The notes beneath the pieces are model-generated. The model worked only from the letters and a program-made list of their open reading frames with translations, had not been told where the DNA came from and did no database searches. This document shows positions 8,921 through 18,130 of a DNA stretch of 64,000 nt, one piece after another. This stretch comes from Thalassolituus sp. UBA674. GTDB lineage: Bacteria; Pseudomonadota; Gammaproteobacteria; Pseudomonadales; Oceanobacteraceae. Numbering within the stretch: position 1 is the first letter of the stretch; every line of letters starts with the position of its first letter. The stretch covers positions 1 through 64,000 of the forward strand of contig DBNK01000004.1 in NCBI GenBank assembly GCA_002298335.1. The letters are read 5' to 3'. Position numbers and translations under genes: made by a program.

Positions 8921-8964
8921 GGCCTTTGTGTCACAGGTTTTCAGAGACTATGACGGCAAAGGCC
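8921..8964 (+). terminator. possible terminator after trmA
   Basis: GGCCTTTG (8921-8928) pairs perfectly with CAAAGGCC (8957-8964) and a short T-rich stretch follows. The 28-base loop is long for a factor-independent terminator, so support is weak. Confidence 0.3.
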
Positions 8965-9019
8965 TGTGCTTTTGACTACAGTTAGCTGACGCACAGGACC
9001 AGAAGCTCAGGAGGAGGCT

Positions 9020-10954
9020 ATGCTGTGGACAACCCGTTCAGACACGGCATCCCCGCTGCGCTGGCACTGGCAGCACCACGGACTGGGTTACTGGCGGCAG
9101 ACCCTGCTGATTTTTCTCGTACTGTCTACCCTGCTGGCCGGCGCCGCGCATCTTTTCCACGAAGCTGACAATGCCAGCCTGCGCCGCAGCAATCTGGCCG
9201 CCTCCGAACGCAACATACTGCGCGCCAGTTACGAGTTCAGGCACTTTATCAGCAGTGCCACTTCCGACCTTCTGGCCCTGTCGACCTCGCCTCAGGTCAA
9301 CCTGCTGGCCCAGGGTGATCAGCCCGAAGCCCGCCGTCAGGTCACCGAACTCTTCTACCGCCTGCTCTACTACAAACCGGTATTTTCCCAACTGCGCTTC
9401 CTGGATGCCGATGGTCAGGAACTGGTCCGTCTGAAGCGGGAAAACAGTGGCCGCATTGCCTACACGCCATCACAGGAACTGCAGAACAAAGCCGGACGCT
9501 ATTACTACCAGAAATCCATCAAACTGCCGCCAGACACCCTTTATGTGTCGCCGCTGGACCTGAACATTGAATTCGGCCAGATCGAAATACCCTGGCAACC
9601 GGTCATCCGCGTGATCAAGCCCATCGGCACTGCAGAAGGCAATCAGGGTGTGATCGTGCTGAACATTTCCGCCCGGAGTTTTCTTGAGAACTTCGCTATC
9701 GGCAATTCAGGTACCCGTTCCATGGCACTGCTGAACAACCGCGGTTACTGGCTGGCTGGAGCCCCCGACGACCAGCTCTGGGGATTCATGTTCGGCAAAC
9801 CCAACAGCCTGAAGGACACTCACCCTCAGTTGTGGCAGCAGATTGAAGAGGAAGGCAAAGGCGAAGCCGTGATCGACGGCCGTCACTACCTGTTTTCCAC
9901 ACTGACCCCGGCTGACCTGATTGAGCAGGAAGTGATGACCTCCGCCCTGTCCGGCTACCGCCTGCAAACGGACGACGAACGCTGGATCTTTATGTCCACT
10001 TACCGAGAGCCAGCCCCGCTCTGGAGCACAGAGCATCTGCCGCGGGCACTGATTCTGCTGCTGATTACCCTGATGTTCAGTCTGTTTATTGCCCGCACCA
10101 TGGCAGCCCGTCATACAGCAGAGCAGATCAATCACATCAATGAGCAGAAGATGCTGCAGATGGAGCGCCTGGCCAGCCTGGGGACGGTGGTGGCCGGTGT
10201 CGCACACGAGGTCAACACGCCCCTTGGCAACGCCCTGACCATTGCCAGCACACTCAGGGAACACGCCGGTGAGCTGACATCCGGGTTACGCAGTGGCCGT
10301 ATCGGGCGCAACCGCCTCGAAGCCCTGCTGCAGGAGATTGATGACGGCAGCGGGATGCTCACCGAATCGCTGCATCGCGCCAGTAACATTATTCAGAACT
10401 TCAAAGAGATTGCCGTAGATCAGACCAGCGAACGCCGCCGCCGCTTCCGTATCGATGAATTCCTGCACGAATTAGTCAGATTGCATGAAACTCAGATGAG
10501 AGGGACGGGTATCAACCTCAAAGTCCGCGGTAACACCTCCCTGATGATGGACAGCCTGCCAGGCCCATTGGGACAGGTCGTCGGCAATCTGATTACCAAT
10601 GCGCGCCTGCATGGCTTCAGCGATGGCGGCCCCGGGGAAATATGGGTAGAAGCCAGCGCCGCTGGACGCGGTCAGGTACAGATCCGGGTATCCGACAATG
10701 GCCGGGGAATCCCGGAGAACCTGCTGCCTAAGATTTTTAACCCTTTTTTCACCACACGCATGAATACCGGAGGCAGCGGCCTGGGCCTGAGCATTGTGCA
10801 GAACATAGTGAATTCCATTCTTGGCGGAGAAATCAGCGTTGCCAGCCAACACGGACATGGCACAGTGTTTACCCTGATGCTTCCGGTCTCTGCTCCTCAA
10901 CCAAGGCAGAGTGATAACCGCTACGGAGCAGATGAGGACAGCGCCAGTCCGTGA
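9020..10954 (+). CDS. membrane sensor histidine kinase with extracytoplasmic Cache-like domain
   Basis: The 644-residue protein has a transmembrane helix near 28-50, a periplasmic region of about 290 residues resembling double-Cache/VP0354-like sensors (QLRFLDADGQELVRLKR, SPLDLNIEFGQIEIPW), a second helix near 341-360, and a cytoplasmic kinase. The H-box AHEVNTP carries the phospho-acceptor His396; the ATPase domain has the N-box (NLITNARLHGF), G1 (DNGRGIPENLLPKIF), an F-box (NPFFTTR) and G2 (GGSGLGLSIV). It lacks an obvious HAMP. A close paralogue lies just beyond dbpA and is the one overlapping a response regulator; this copy has no adjacent receiver gene. The GAGGAGG ribosome-binding site supports the ATG at 9020. 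Confidence 0.92.
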   Translation: MLWTTRSDTASPLRWHWQHHGLGYWRQTLLIFLVLSTLLAGAAHLFHEADNASLRRSNLAASERNILRASYEFRHFISSATSDLLALSTSPQVNLLAQGDQPEARRQVTELFYRLLYYKPVFSQLRFLDADGQELVRLKRENSGRIAYTPSQELQNKAGRYYYQKSIKLPPDTLYVSPLDLNIEFGQIEIPWQPVIRVIKPIGTAEGNQGVIVLNISARSFLENFAIGNSGTRSMALLNNRGYWLAGAPDDQLWGFMFGKPNSLKDTHPQLWQQIEEEGKGEAVIDGRHYLFSTLTPADLIEQEVMTSALSGYRLQTDDERWIFMSTYREPAPLWSTEHLPRALILLLITLMFSLFIARTMAARHTAEQINHINEQKMLQMERLASLGTVVAGVAHEVNTPLGNALTIASTLREHAGELTSGLRSGRIGRNRLEALLQEIDDGSGMLTESLHRASNIIQNFKEIAVDQTSERRRRFRIDEFLHELVRLHETQMRGTGINLKVRGNTSLMMDSLPGPLGQVVGNLITNARLHGFSDGGPGEIWVEASAAGRGQVQIRVSDNGRGIPENLLPKIFNPFFTTRMNTGGSGLGLSIVQNIVNSILGGEISVASQHGHGTVFTLMLPVSAPQPRQSDNRYGADEDSASP

Positions 10955-11010
10955 CATCCACCGGAGCGGAGGGTATAAGGGGCGTCCGATTCTCCCGAGC
11001 TGATGCTGCT

Positions 11011-12396
11011 ATGTCCGACTCTGCCACCCTGTTTTCCGACCTCTCCGGGCTCACCCCGGCCATGCTCAGCAATCTGACCCAGCTTGGATTTACTGAGGCA
11101 ACGGAGATCCAGTCTGCCTCGCTCCCCGTCAGCCTTGCCGGTAAAGACCTGCTGGCCCAGGCCAAAACCGGCAGCGGCAAAACCCTGGCGTTCGGTATTC
11201 CGGTACTGCAGAAGCTCAATCCGCGCTTTTACGGCGTCCAGGGTCTGATTCTCTGCCCGACCCGGGAGCTGGCGACACAGGTCGCTGAAGAACTGCGCCG
11301 TTTGGCACGCTTCCAGCCCAACCTGAAAATCAGTGTTATCTGTGGTGGTGTCAGCATCGGGCCGCAGATCGCCTCGCTGGAGCGCGGCGCGCACATCATT
11401 GTCGGCACTCCCGGGCGCATCAAAGACCACCTGCGCAAACAGACCCTGACACTGGATGAGGTCAACACTCTGGTACTGGATGAGGCTGACCGCATGCTGG
11501 AGATGGGATTTGCCGATGACATCCGCCACATTGCCGGGCACACCCGTAAAGACCGCCAGACGCTGCTGTTTTCAGCCACTTATCCGGACAACATTCAGTC
11601 ACTGAGCCATGACCTGATGCACAACCCTGAATTTATTCAGGTTGAGAGTGTGCATAACACCGCACATATTCATCAGTACCTGATTCCTTTCTCTGGCAAC
11701 AGCCGTGATCAGACCCTGTTACAGGCCATGCAGCATTTTGCCGTTGAGCAGGCCGTGGTCTTCTGCAATACCAAACAGAGCGTAAATGACGTCACCCGCG
11801 TACTGCGCGATGCGGGCTATCTGGCGTTGGGACTGCACGGCGATCTGCAGCAGAAAGAGCGCGATCAGATCTACATCCGCTTCAAACAGGGCAGCGCCCA
11901 CTGCCTGATCGCCACAGATGTTGCCGCACGGGGTCTGGATGTGGATGACCTGCAGGCCGTCATCAACTATGAACTGCCGCGCGACCCCGAAGTCTATGTG
12001 CACCGTATCGGCCGCAGTGGCCGCGCCGGTAAAGAAGGTCTGGCCATCAGTCTGATCAGTGATAAAGAAGATTACCGCCGCAGCGCGGTGGAAGAGCAGA
12101 CCGGGCAGGCACTGAACCTTGTGGCCCCTCAGGAAATGACAGGCAGACATACACCGGCAAGACCGCCCTATGTCAGCCTGTGCTTCAGTGAAGGCCGTAA
12201 GAACAAACTGCGCCCCGGCGATATCGTCGGCGCCATTACCGCAGACGGCAGAATCCCCGGAACAGCCATCGGTAATATCACGGTGCTGGATTTTGTCGCC
12301 TATGCGGCTGTGTCCAGAGAGTTTGCCAACGAAGCGCTGCGCCTGCTGGAAAAGAGCCGTATAAAAGGGCGCCAGATCCGGGTGCGGCGGGTATAA
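11011..12396 (+). CDS. dbpA: ATP-dependent RNA helicase DbpA
   Basis: DbpA is a DEAD-box helicase that acts during maturation of the 50S ribosomal subunit, recruited to 23S rRNA hairpin 92. The 461-residue protein shows the Q motif (GFTEATEIQSASLP), motif I AKTGSGKT, PTRELA, the DEAD box in VLDEADRML, SAT (FSATYP) and the C-terminal HRIGRSGRAG. The final 75 residues (RKNKLRPGDIVGAI...IKGRQIRVRRV) are the DbpA-specific RNA-binding domain, which separates it from RhlE or SrmB. The ATG at 11011 matches E. coli DbpA length. It sits between two paralogous histidine kinases, an unusual location. Confidence 0.95.
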   Translation: MSDSATLFSDLSGLTPAMLSNLTQLGFTEATEIQSASLPVSLAGKDLLAQAKTGSGKTLAFGIPVLQKLNPRFYGVQGLILCPTRELATQVAEELRRLARFQPNLKISVICGGVSIGPQIASLERGAHIIVGTPGRIKDHLRKQTLTLDEVNTLVLDEADRMLEMGFADDIRHIAGHTRKDRQTLLFSATYPDNIQSLSHDLMHNPEFIQVESVHNTAHIHQYLIPFSGNSRDQTLLQAMQHFAVEQAVVFCNTKQSVNDVTRVLRDAGYLALGLHGDLQQKERDQIYIRFKQGSAHCLIATDVAARGLDVDDLQAVINYELPRDPEVYVHRIGRSGRAGKEGLAISLISDKEDYRRSAVEEQTGQALNLVAPQEMTGRHTPARPPYVSLCFSEGRKNKLRPGDIVGAITADGRIPGTAIGNITVLDFVAYAAVSREFANEALRLLEKSRIKGRQIRVRRV

Positions 12397-12525
12397 AAGC
12401 CCAAATCAGCGCGGTTTCTCACGGAAAGAACATCCTGTCCTGACATCAGAGGCCGGCTGCCAGCAATAACAGCAGGCTGTACTAGACTGATACTCTGTTC
12501 AACCTTTAAGGATAAAGGGGGCGAA

Positions 12526-14478
12526 GTGCAGGAACGCAGTGCCATGGATTCAGAGCCGTTCAAAACCGGCAGAATGAAATTTCTCACACCGGGAACATAC
12601 TGGCTCTCAGCCGCTATCTTCCTGCTGAGCAGTACCCTGCTGCTTGGTGCAGTACAGACCCTGCACTATCTGGATAAGAAGGACCTGCAACAGCAGAACG
12701 TCATTCACTCACGCGATAAAATCCTCAAAGCCCGCAGCGAATTCCGCAGCTATGTCCGTCACGCTGTCGGTGATATGAAAGTTCTTCTGGCCGCCCCGAC
12801 TCTGCTGTCTCTCGCGGCCGGTAATGATCCCGAAACCCTGCCGGAATACCGCCGGCAACTGAATCTGCGCTTTGAAACCTTCGCGACCAATAAACCCTGG
12901 ATCATGCAGTTACGGTTTCTCGATAACCGCGGATACGAAATCGCCCGTACTGACCGCAGCCACAGTGGTCAGGTGTTCAGTGCCAATGAAGCTGCACTGC
13001 AGAATAAAAGCGACCGTTACTACTTTACCGAAGCCATACAGCTGCCGGCAGGCAGCGTGTACCTGTCTCCCATTGACCTCAATATCGAACACGGACAGGT
13101 TGAAGAACCCTGGCGCCCGGTAATGCGTTTTGCTGCCCCGGTAACCGTCAACGGTATTACCCGTGGGGTGCTGGTCATGAATCTGGAAACAGCGCCTTTA
13201 CTCACTGAGCTGACCACTGCAGATACCAAAAACAGCCGTATTTCACTGTTAAATGACGATGGCTATTGGTTGACCGGTGCCCCGGAAGAGCGGCTCTGGG
13301 GCTTTATGTTCGGTAAATCCACCACGCTTTCTGTGCTCAACCCCCTGCTCTGGAAGCTGATTCATCAGCAGACTGAAGGTGAGCTGAGCCTTCACCAGAC
13401 CCACTATGTCTACAGCATCCAGACACCGGATGATCTGCTGCCCGAAGGGCTCAGCAAAGGCAGTCTGATCAGCCAGCAACGGGAATGGATTTTCCTCGCG
13501 GAATTCACTGAACCTCAGATACTTATCGGCTTCAGAGACTGGCCCAGACTGTTGCCACTGCTCATGCTGTCCCTGTTGTTCAGTGTTTTACTCACCTACG
13601 CCCTCCGTGCCCGGCAGCATGAAGAAAAGGTCAATCAGTTCAATCAGCAACGGCTTGCCGAGCTTGACCGCTTGGCATCACTGGGTAATGCCGTAGCCAG
13701 CGTTGCCCATGAAGTGAACACCCCGGTTGGCAACGCCCTGACCATTGCCAGCACCATCAACGAACACACGGATGAACTGATTGAAGGCCTGCAAAAGGGC
13801 CGCATCGGCAAAACCCGCCTGCAACATCTGCTGCAGGAACTCAACGACGGCAACTACATGCTGACCCACACACTGGAAAAAGCCAGCCGCCTGATTGCAG
13901 ATTTCAAACAGATCGCCGTGGATCAGACCAGTGAACGCCGGCGTGAATTTATCCTGAGTAACTTCCTGGAAGAAATACGGACCCTGCTGAATTCTCAGAA
14001 AGAGTATCGCCATATTCAACTGGTTATCAGCAGCGATCCGGATCTGACTCTCAACAGTTATCCGGGGCCCCTGAGCCAGATCATTATCAATCTGGTGAAC
14101 AATGCCAGCCTCCATGCCTTCACTGACTCGCAGAATGGAGAAATTCTGATTTCGGCCTTCACGCTCGGTGAAGACCGGGTCGGCATTAAAGTGTCTGACA
14201 ACGGCCAAGGTATTGATCCGGCTCTGCTGCCGAAAATTTTTGATCCGTTTTTTACCACCCGCGCAAACACCGGCGGCAGTGGCCTGGGGCTGAATATTGT
14301 GCAGACCATCGTCACCGGCACATTGGGCGGAACCATACGGGTTACCAGTGAACAGGGAGCAGGAACCAGCTTTATTCTGGAACTCCCTCTCAGTGCACCA
14401 GAGGCAGAAGCCAGCAACTCAGATCAGGTCGATGATGAAGGGCCTGAGCCGGCAGGAGGTATACTTCATGTCCGATGA
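12526..14478 (+). CDS. membrane sensor histidine kinase, paralogue of the kinase at 9020
   Basis: This 650-residue protein is collinear with the kinase at 9020-10954: transmembrane helices near 25-45 and 343-363, a Cache/VP0354-like periplasmic domain (QLRFLDNRGYEIART, SPIDLNIEHGQVEEPW), the H-box AHEVNTPVGNALTIAS with His395 and a complete ATPase domain (NLVNNASLHAF, DNGQGIDPALLPKIF, GGSGLGLNIV). A GTG start at 12526 follows an AAAGGGGG ribosome-binding site. The 3' end overlaps the response regulator gene by 11 bases, making this the cognate kinase of that regulator. The ligand is unknown. Confidence 0.92.
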   Translation: MQERSAMDSEPFKTGRMKFLTPGTYWLSAAIFLLSSTLLLGAVQTLHYLDKKDLQQQNVIHSRDKILKARSEFRSYVRHAVGDMKVLLAAPTLLSLAAGNDPETLPEYRRQLNLRFETFATNKPWIMQLRFLDNRGYEIARTDRSHSGQVFSANEAALQNKSDRYYFTEAIQLPAGSVYLSPIDLNIEHGQVEEPWRPVMRFAAPVTVNGITRGVLVMNLETAPLLTELTTADTKNSRISLLNDDGYWLTGAPEERLWGFMFGKSTTLSVLNPLLWKLIHQQTEGELSLHQTHYVYSIQTPDDLLPEGLSKGSLISQQREWIFLAEFTEPQILIGFRDWPRLLPLLMLSLLFSVLLTYALRARQHEEKVNQFNQQRLAELDRLASLGNAVASVAHEVNTPVGNALTIASTINEHTDELIEGLQKGRIGKTRLQHLLQELNDGNYMLTHTLEKASRLIADFKQIAVDQTSERRREFILSNFLEEIRTLLNSQKEYRHIQLVISSDPDLTLNSYPGPLSQIIINLVNNASLHAFTDSQNGEILISAFTLGEDRVGIKVSDNGQGIDPALLPKIFDPFFTTRANTGGSGLGLNIVQTIVTGTLGGTIRVTSEQGAGTSFILELPLSAPEAEASNSDQVDDEGPEPAGGILHVR

Positions 14479-16693
14479 ACAGCCATTTGTTATTTTTGAT
14501 GACAGCCATGAGGATGACCACAGCCACAACACCCCATGGCTGATTCTCGTCGTTGATGATGATCCGGATGTGCACAGGGCAACCCGTTTTGCGCTGAAAA
14601 ATATCGAGATTTTCGGACGCCGCCTGGAAACCCTGCACGCGTATTCTGCGCCCGAAACTCTGAAACTGGTGGCAGAGCAGCCGGACATCGCTGTTGCTCT
14701 GCTGGATGTGGTCATGGAAACTGACGATGCCGGATTGAAACTCACGGCACAGCTGCGCCATGCCGGGTTGCGTGATACCCGTATCGTCCTGCGTACCGGC
14801 TACCCCGGTTATGCACCGGAACTCTCGGTGATGACCGACTACGACATTGACGACTACCGCACCAAAGACGAGCTGACACGTACCCGTCTGTTGTCAGTAC
14901 TGACGTCAGCCATCCGCTCTTATTCGCACATCCACACCCTGTCGCGCAGCCGCACCGGTCTTGAGCTCATCATTCAGGGCACCCGGGAGGTCTTCCGCCG
15001 CGACAGCCTGAAACTCTTCTCCGAAGGTCTGCTGCTGCAACTGAGTGCTCTCATGAGTGTCGAGAAATCCGGATTCGTCTGTGCGGAAACCCAGAAAAAC
15101 GGCGAGCCTTTCGAAGGCAGGATCGTCAGTGCCTGCGGCAGCTTTGCCAACACTCCGGAAGACGGTGCCCGGACCGATCCCCTGATCAGCAAGTTACTCA
15201 TGGCCGCAGACCAGAGCATGGAGCCTGTCTTCTGCGATGGTTATCTGATCATGCAATTCCACAACGATGACGGTAAACGCCTCTGGGTGGTGCTGGAGAG
15301 TAATCGCATTCCAGAAGAGGCTGACCGGGACCTGCTGCGCCTGTTTGCCACCAACATCGCCATTGGCTTTGAAAACATCACCCTGATCGAAACCCTGGAT
15401 ATGCAGGCCCATACCGACCCGATTTTCGGCCTGCCGAACCTGAACGCCTGTACCCGCCTGCTGAAGCAACGTCTGCGGTCACAAACCCCCGGTTTTCTGG
15501 CAATGACAACGATCGGATCTTTTCAGACTCTGTTTGCGCAATACGGGCCGCAGAATGCCGTGGCGCTGATCCGTGAAATTTTTGCACGGATGGAAAACTA
15601 CACGACGGAGACCCACAGCGTGATTATGGCCGACGGCAGCTTCGGGGTGCTGGCCGATCACTGTGAACATGTCACCGGTGCCATCAGTCTGGCGCTGAGC
15701 AAACCCGTGACTACAGGCTCTCTGGAGGTGCCGCTGACACCCTCCACCGTTCTGGTAGACCTCAGCCAGCGTCAGGAAGGGCCCATGAGTATTCTGCGTG
15801 ATGCCTCACTCGCTCTGATGCATGTCAGCCAGACCAATCCGGGCTGTTGTGAGATGTACGATGAGCATCTGATACGCCTGCTGAAACGTCAGCGGGAGCT
15901 GACTCAGGCACTGCACCGTGATGTACGCCAGAGCACAGGGTTCAGCGTGTGTATGCAGCCTAAAAACCGTCTGTCTGACGGCGCCATTGTCGGTGCAGAA
16001 GCGCTGTTACGCTGGAAGTGCCATGGTGAGAACATTTCCCCTGCTGAGTTTATTCCGCTGGCGGAGATGGCCGGTCTGATTCAGATACTCACTGTCTTTG
16101 TGATTCATGAAGTCGCCGCCTGGCTGAAAGACCAACCCGCAGAACGGATGATTCCGGTGTCGGTGAACCTGTCCATGGCTGATCTCAACAAACCCGGGCT
16201 GGCCAGCAGTATCATCCGCACGGTCAGTGAGCTGGGGATTGATCCGGCGCAGATGGAATTTGAAGTGACGGAGGGGGTCGCGATGGAAAACGCCATACTG
16301 GCGGCGGCCCAGGTGGAACAACTGGCAGCGGCCGGGTTCCACATTTCTCTCGATGACTTCGGCACCGGTTATTCATCACTCGGCCAGTTTGACCGCCTGC
16401 CAATCAGTACCATCAAGATTGACCGCGCCTTTGTTAAAGACATCTGCAGCAACCGCGCCAGCCTCAATCTGGCGTCTGTGATCATCAGCATGACACGGAC
16501 ACTGAATGTCAGTTGTGTCGCCGAAGGCGTGGAAACTGAAGAACAACGCCAGGTGCTGATGCGTCTGGGCTGCAATACTGGTCAGGGCTTCCTGTTCAGC
16601 CGGCCGGTACCGATTGAGCATTTTAACGAGCTGTTGCGAACCGCGTCTCAGGAACCCCCTGCAGAACAGCCCGGACGCCATGAGCGGAGATGA
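14468..16693 (+). CDS. response regulator with REC, DUF3369, degenerate GGDEF and EAL domains
   Basis: The ATG at 14468 is preceded by a perfect GGAGGT. The 741-residue protein begins with a receiver domain (ILVVDDDPD acidic pocket, phospho-acceptor Asp80 in ALLDVVME, later Lys in YRTKDE), followed by a DUF3369 GAF-like domain (about 160-310), a GGDEF-like region whose signature is reduced to DGSFGV and so should not make cyclic-di-GMP, and an EAL domain with EALLRWK, the VTEG glutamate, LDDFGTGYSS, KIDRAFV and AEGVETEEQ. The EAL catalytic residues look intact, so phosphodiesterase activity on cyclic-di-GMP is likely. It overlaps the upstream kinase gene and probably receives phosphate from one or both paralogous kinases. 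Confidence 0.92.
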   Translation: MSDEQPFVIFDDSHEDDHSHNTPWLILVVDDDPDVHRATRFALKNIEIFGRRLETLHAYSAPETLKLVAEQPDIAVALLDVVMETDDAGLKLTAQLRHAGLRDTRIVLRTGYPGYAPELSVMTDYDIDDYRTKDELTRTRLLSVLTSAIRSYSHIHTLSRSRTGLELIIQGTREVFRRDSLKLFSEGLLLQLSALMSVEKSGFVCAETQKNGEPFEGRIVSACGSFANTPEDGARTDPLISKLLMAADQSMEPVFCDGYLIMQFHNDDGKRLWVVLESNRIPEEADRDLLRLFATNIAIGFENITLIETLDMQAHTDPIFGLPNLNACTRLLKQRLRSQTPGFLAMTTIGSFQTLFAQYGPQNAVALIREIFARMENYTTETHSVIMADGSFGVLADHCEHVTGAISLALSKPVTTGSLEVPLTPSTVLVDLSQRQEGPMSILRDASLALMHVSQTNPGCCEMYDEHLIRLLKRQRELTQALHRDVRQSTGFSVCMQPKNRLSDGAIVGAEALLRWKCHGENISPAEFIPLAEMAGLIQILTVFVIHEVAAWLKDQPAERMIPVSVNLSMADLNKPGLASSIIRTVSELGIDPAQMEFEVTEGVAMENAILAAAQVEQLAAAGFHISLDDFGTGYSSLGQFDRLPISTIKIDRAFVKDICSNRASLNLASVIISMTRTLNVSCVAEGVETEEQRQVLMRLGCNTGQGFLFSRPVPIEHFNELLRTASQEPPAEQPGRHERR

Positions 16694-16750
16694 CAGAGCG
16701 GTCTGCCGCCGGTATAACTGCTGGCAGACACACGAAAATAATAACGCCTC

Positions 16751-18127
16751 ATGACCACTGAACCACTCCCGCACAACCCCGGCGAAACCGGCACCGGGCC
16801 CCGCTATGGCATTCTTCTGGCCAGCATCGTACTGGCCCTTGTGCTCTGGAACACCCTGCCCTTTCCGGCCCCCATCGTGACCGGTCTTACGTTGCTGACC
16901 TTTATCGGGCTGCTGTGGCTGACCGAGGCCATCCATGTAACCATCACAGCCCTTCTAGTACCGGTACTGGCGGTATTGCTGGGCGTAACGGATACCGGAC
17001 AGGCGCTGAGTTTTTTTGCTGACCCGATCATCTTTCTGTTTCTCGGGGGCTTTGCTCTGGCTGCGGCTCTGCACAGTCAGGGCCTGGATAAGGCCATTGC
17101 TCACAAGATGCTGCAGCTGGCCGCAGGCCGCTTCAGTGTTGCCGTGATCCTGCTGTTTCTGGTGTCAGCCGGATTGTCCATGTGGATCAGCAATACGGCG
17201 ACCACCGCCATGATGCTGCCCCTCGCGCTGGGTGTACTGCACCAGCTGAACCAGGAAGAAAGACGCTCAACCTATGTCTTTGTGCTGCTGGGCGTCGCCT
17301 ACAGTGCCAGTATTGGCGGTATCGCAACCCTGGTCGGCAGCCCACCCAATGCCATTGCCGCCGTACAGAATAATTTCACCTTTTACGACTGGATGGTTCT
17401 GGCAGGCCCGTTGTCGCTGATCCTGCTCCCGGTTACGCTGGGGGTGCTGTGGCTGGTGATACGCCCGCAGCTGAATGACCGTATTTCAGCCTCTGCTGGG
17501 ACTCTGCAGTGGACACGGCAGCGCATACTCACCTTGCTGATCTTTGCCCTGACTGTGATTGGCTGGGTGTTCGGTGGCCCGCTGAATCAGTGGCTGGGCC
17601 CCTTCGCCAAACCGGATACGCTGGTCGCCGTAACCGCGATCATCCTGCTGGCGGTCAGCGGCGTGGTGAGTTGGAAGGACATTGAGAAAACCACCGACTG
17701 GAGCGTACTGCTGCTGTTCGGCGGCGGACTGTGCCTGAGTGGTGTATTGAAAAGCAGCGGTACCAGCGTGTTTCTGGCGGAGAACATCGCCGCCTTGCTG
17801 GGAAATGCCAGCCCTCTGCTGATACTGCTGAGTCTGGTGACCTTCGTGGTTTTCCTGACGGAGTTTGCCAGCAATACCGCCAGTGCGGCCCTGTTGATTC
17901 CTGTGTTCGCGGCCATTGCCGAAGGCATGGGGCTGTCTCCGGTAATGTTGACGACCGTCACCGCCGTTGCTGCGTCCTGTGCCTTTATGCTGCCGGTGGC
18001 AACACCGCCCAACGCTATTGTGTTTGGCTCAGGTTATATCCGCCAGCAGGAAATGATGAAGGCCGGTCTGTGGATTAACCTCAGCTGTATTGCCATCATC
18101 GTCCTGTACGCCCGGCTGTTCTGGTAG
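16751..18127 (+). CDS. SLC13/DASS family anion:sodium symporter
   Basis: The 458-residue integral membrane protein has about eleven hydrophobic segments and the two SNT signatures that bind sodium and substrate carboxylate in VcINDY: ISNTATTAMMLP near residue 147 and ASNTASAALLIP near 375. Each is followed by the characteristic proline/asparagine-rich loops (GSPPNAI, ATPPNAI). Family members import dicarboxylates, citrate or, in some branches, sulfate. Which anion this one takes is not visible. It is a single gene three bases from the convergent sbcB end. Confidence 0.88.
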   Translation: MTTEPLPHNPGETGTGPRYGILLASIVLALVLWNTLPFPAPIVTGLTLLTFIGLLWLTEAIHVTITALLVPVLAVLLGVTDTGQALSFFADPIIFLFLGGFALAAALHSQGLDKAIAHKMLQLAAGRFSVAVILLFLVSAGLSMWISNTATTAMMLPLALGVLHQLNQEERRSTYVFVLLGVAYSASIGGIATLVGSPPNAIAAVQNNFTFYDWMVLAGPLSLILLPVTLGVLWLVIRPQLNDRISASAGTLQWTRQRILTLLIFALTVIGWVFGGPLNQWLGPFAKPDTLVAVTAIILLAVSGVVSWKDIEKTTDWSVLLLFGGGLCLSGVLKSSGTSVFLAENIAALLGNASPLLILLSLVTFVVFLTEFASNTASAALLIPVFAAIAEGMGLSPVMLTTVTAVAASCAFMLPVATPPNAIVFGSGYIRQQEMMKAGLWINLSCIAIIVLYARLFW

Positions 18128-18130
18128 CAC

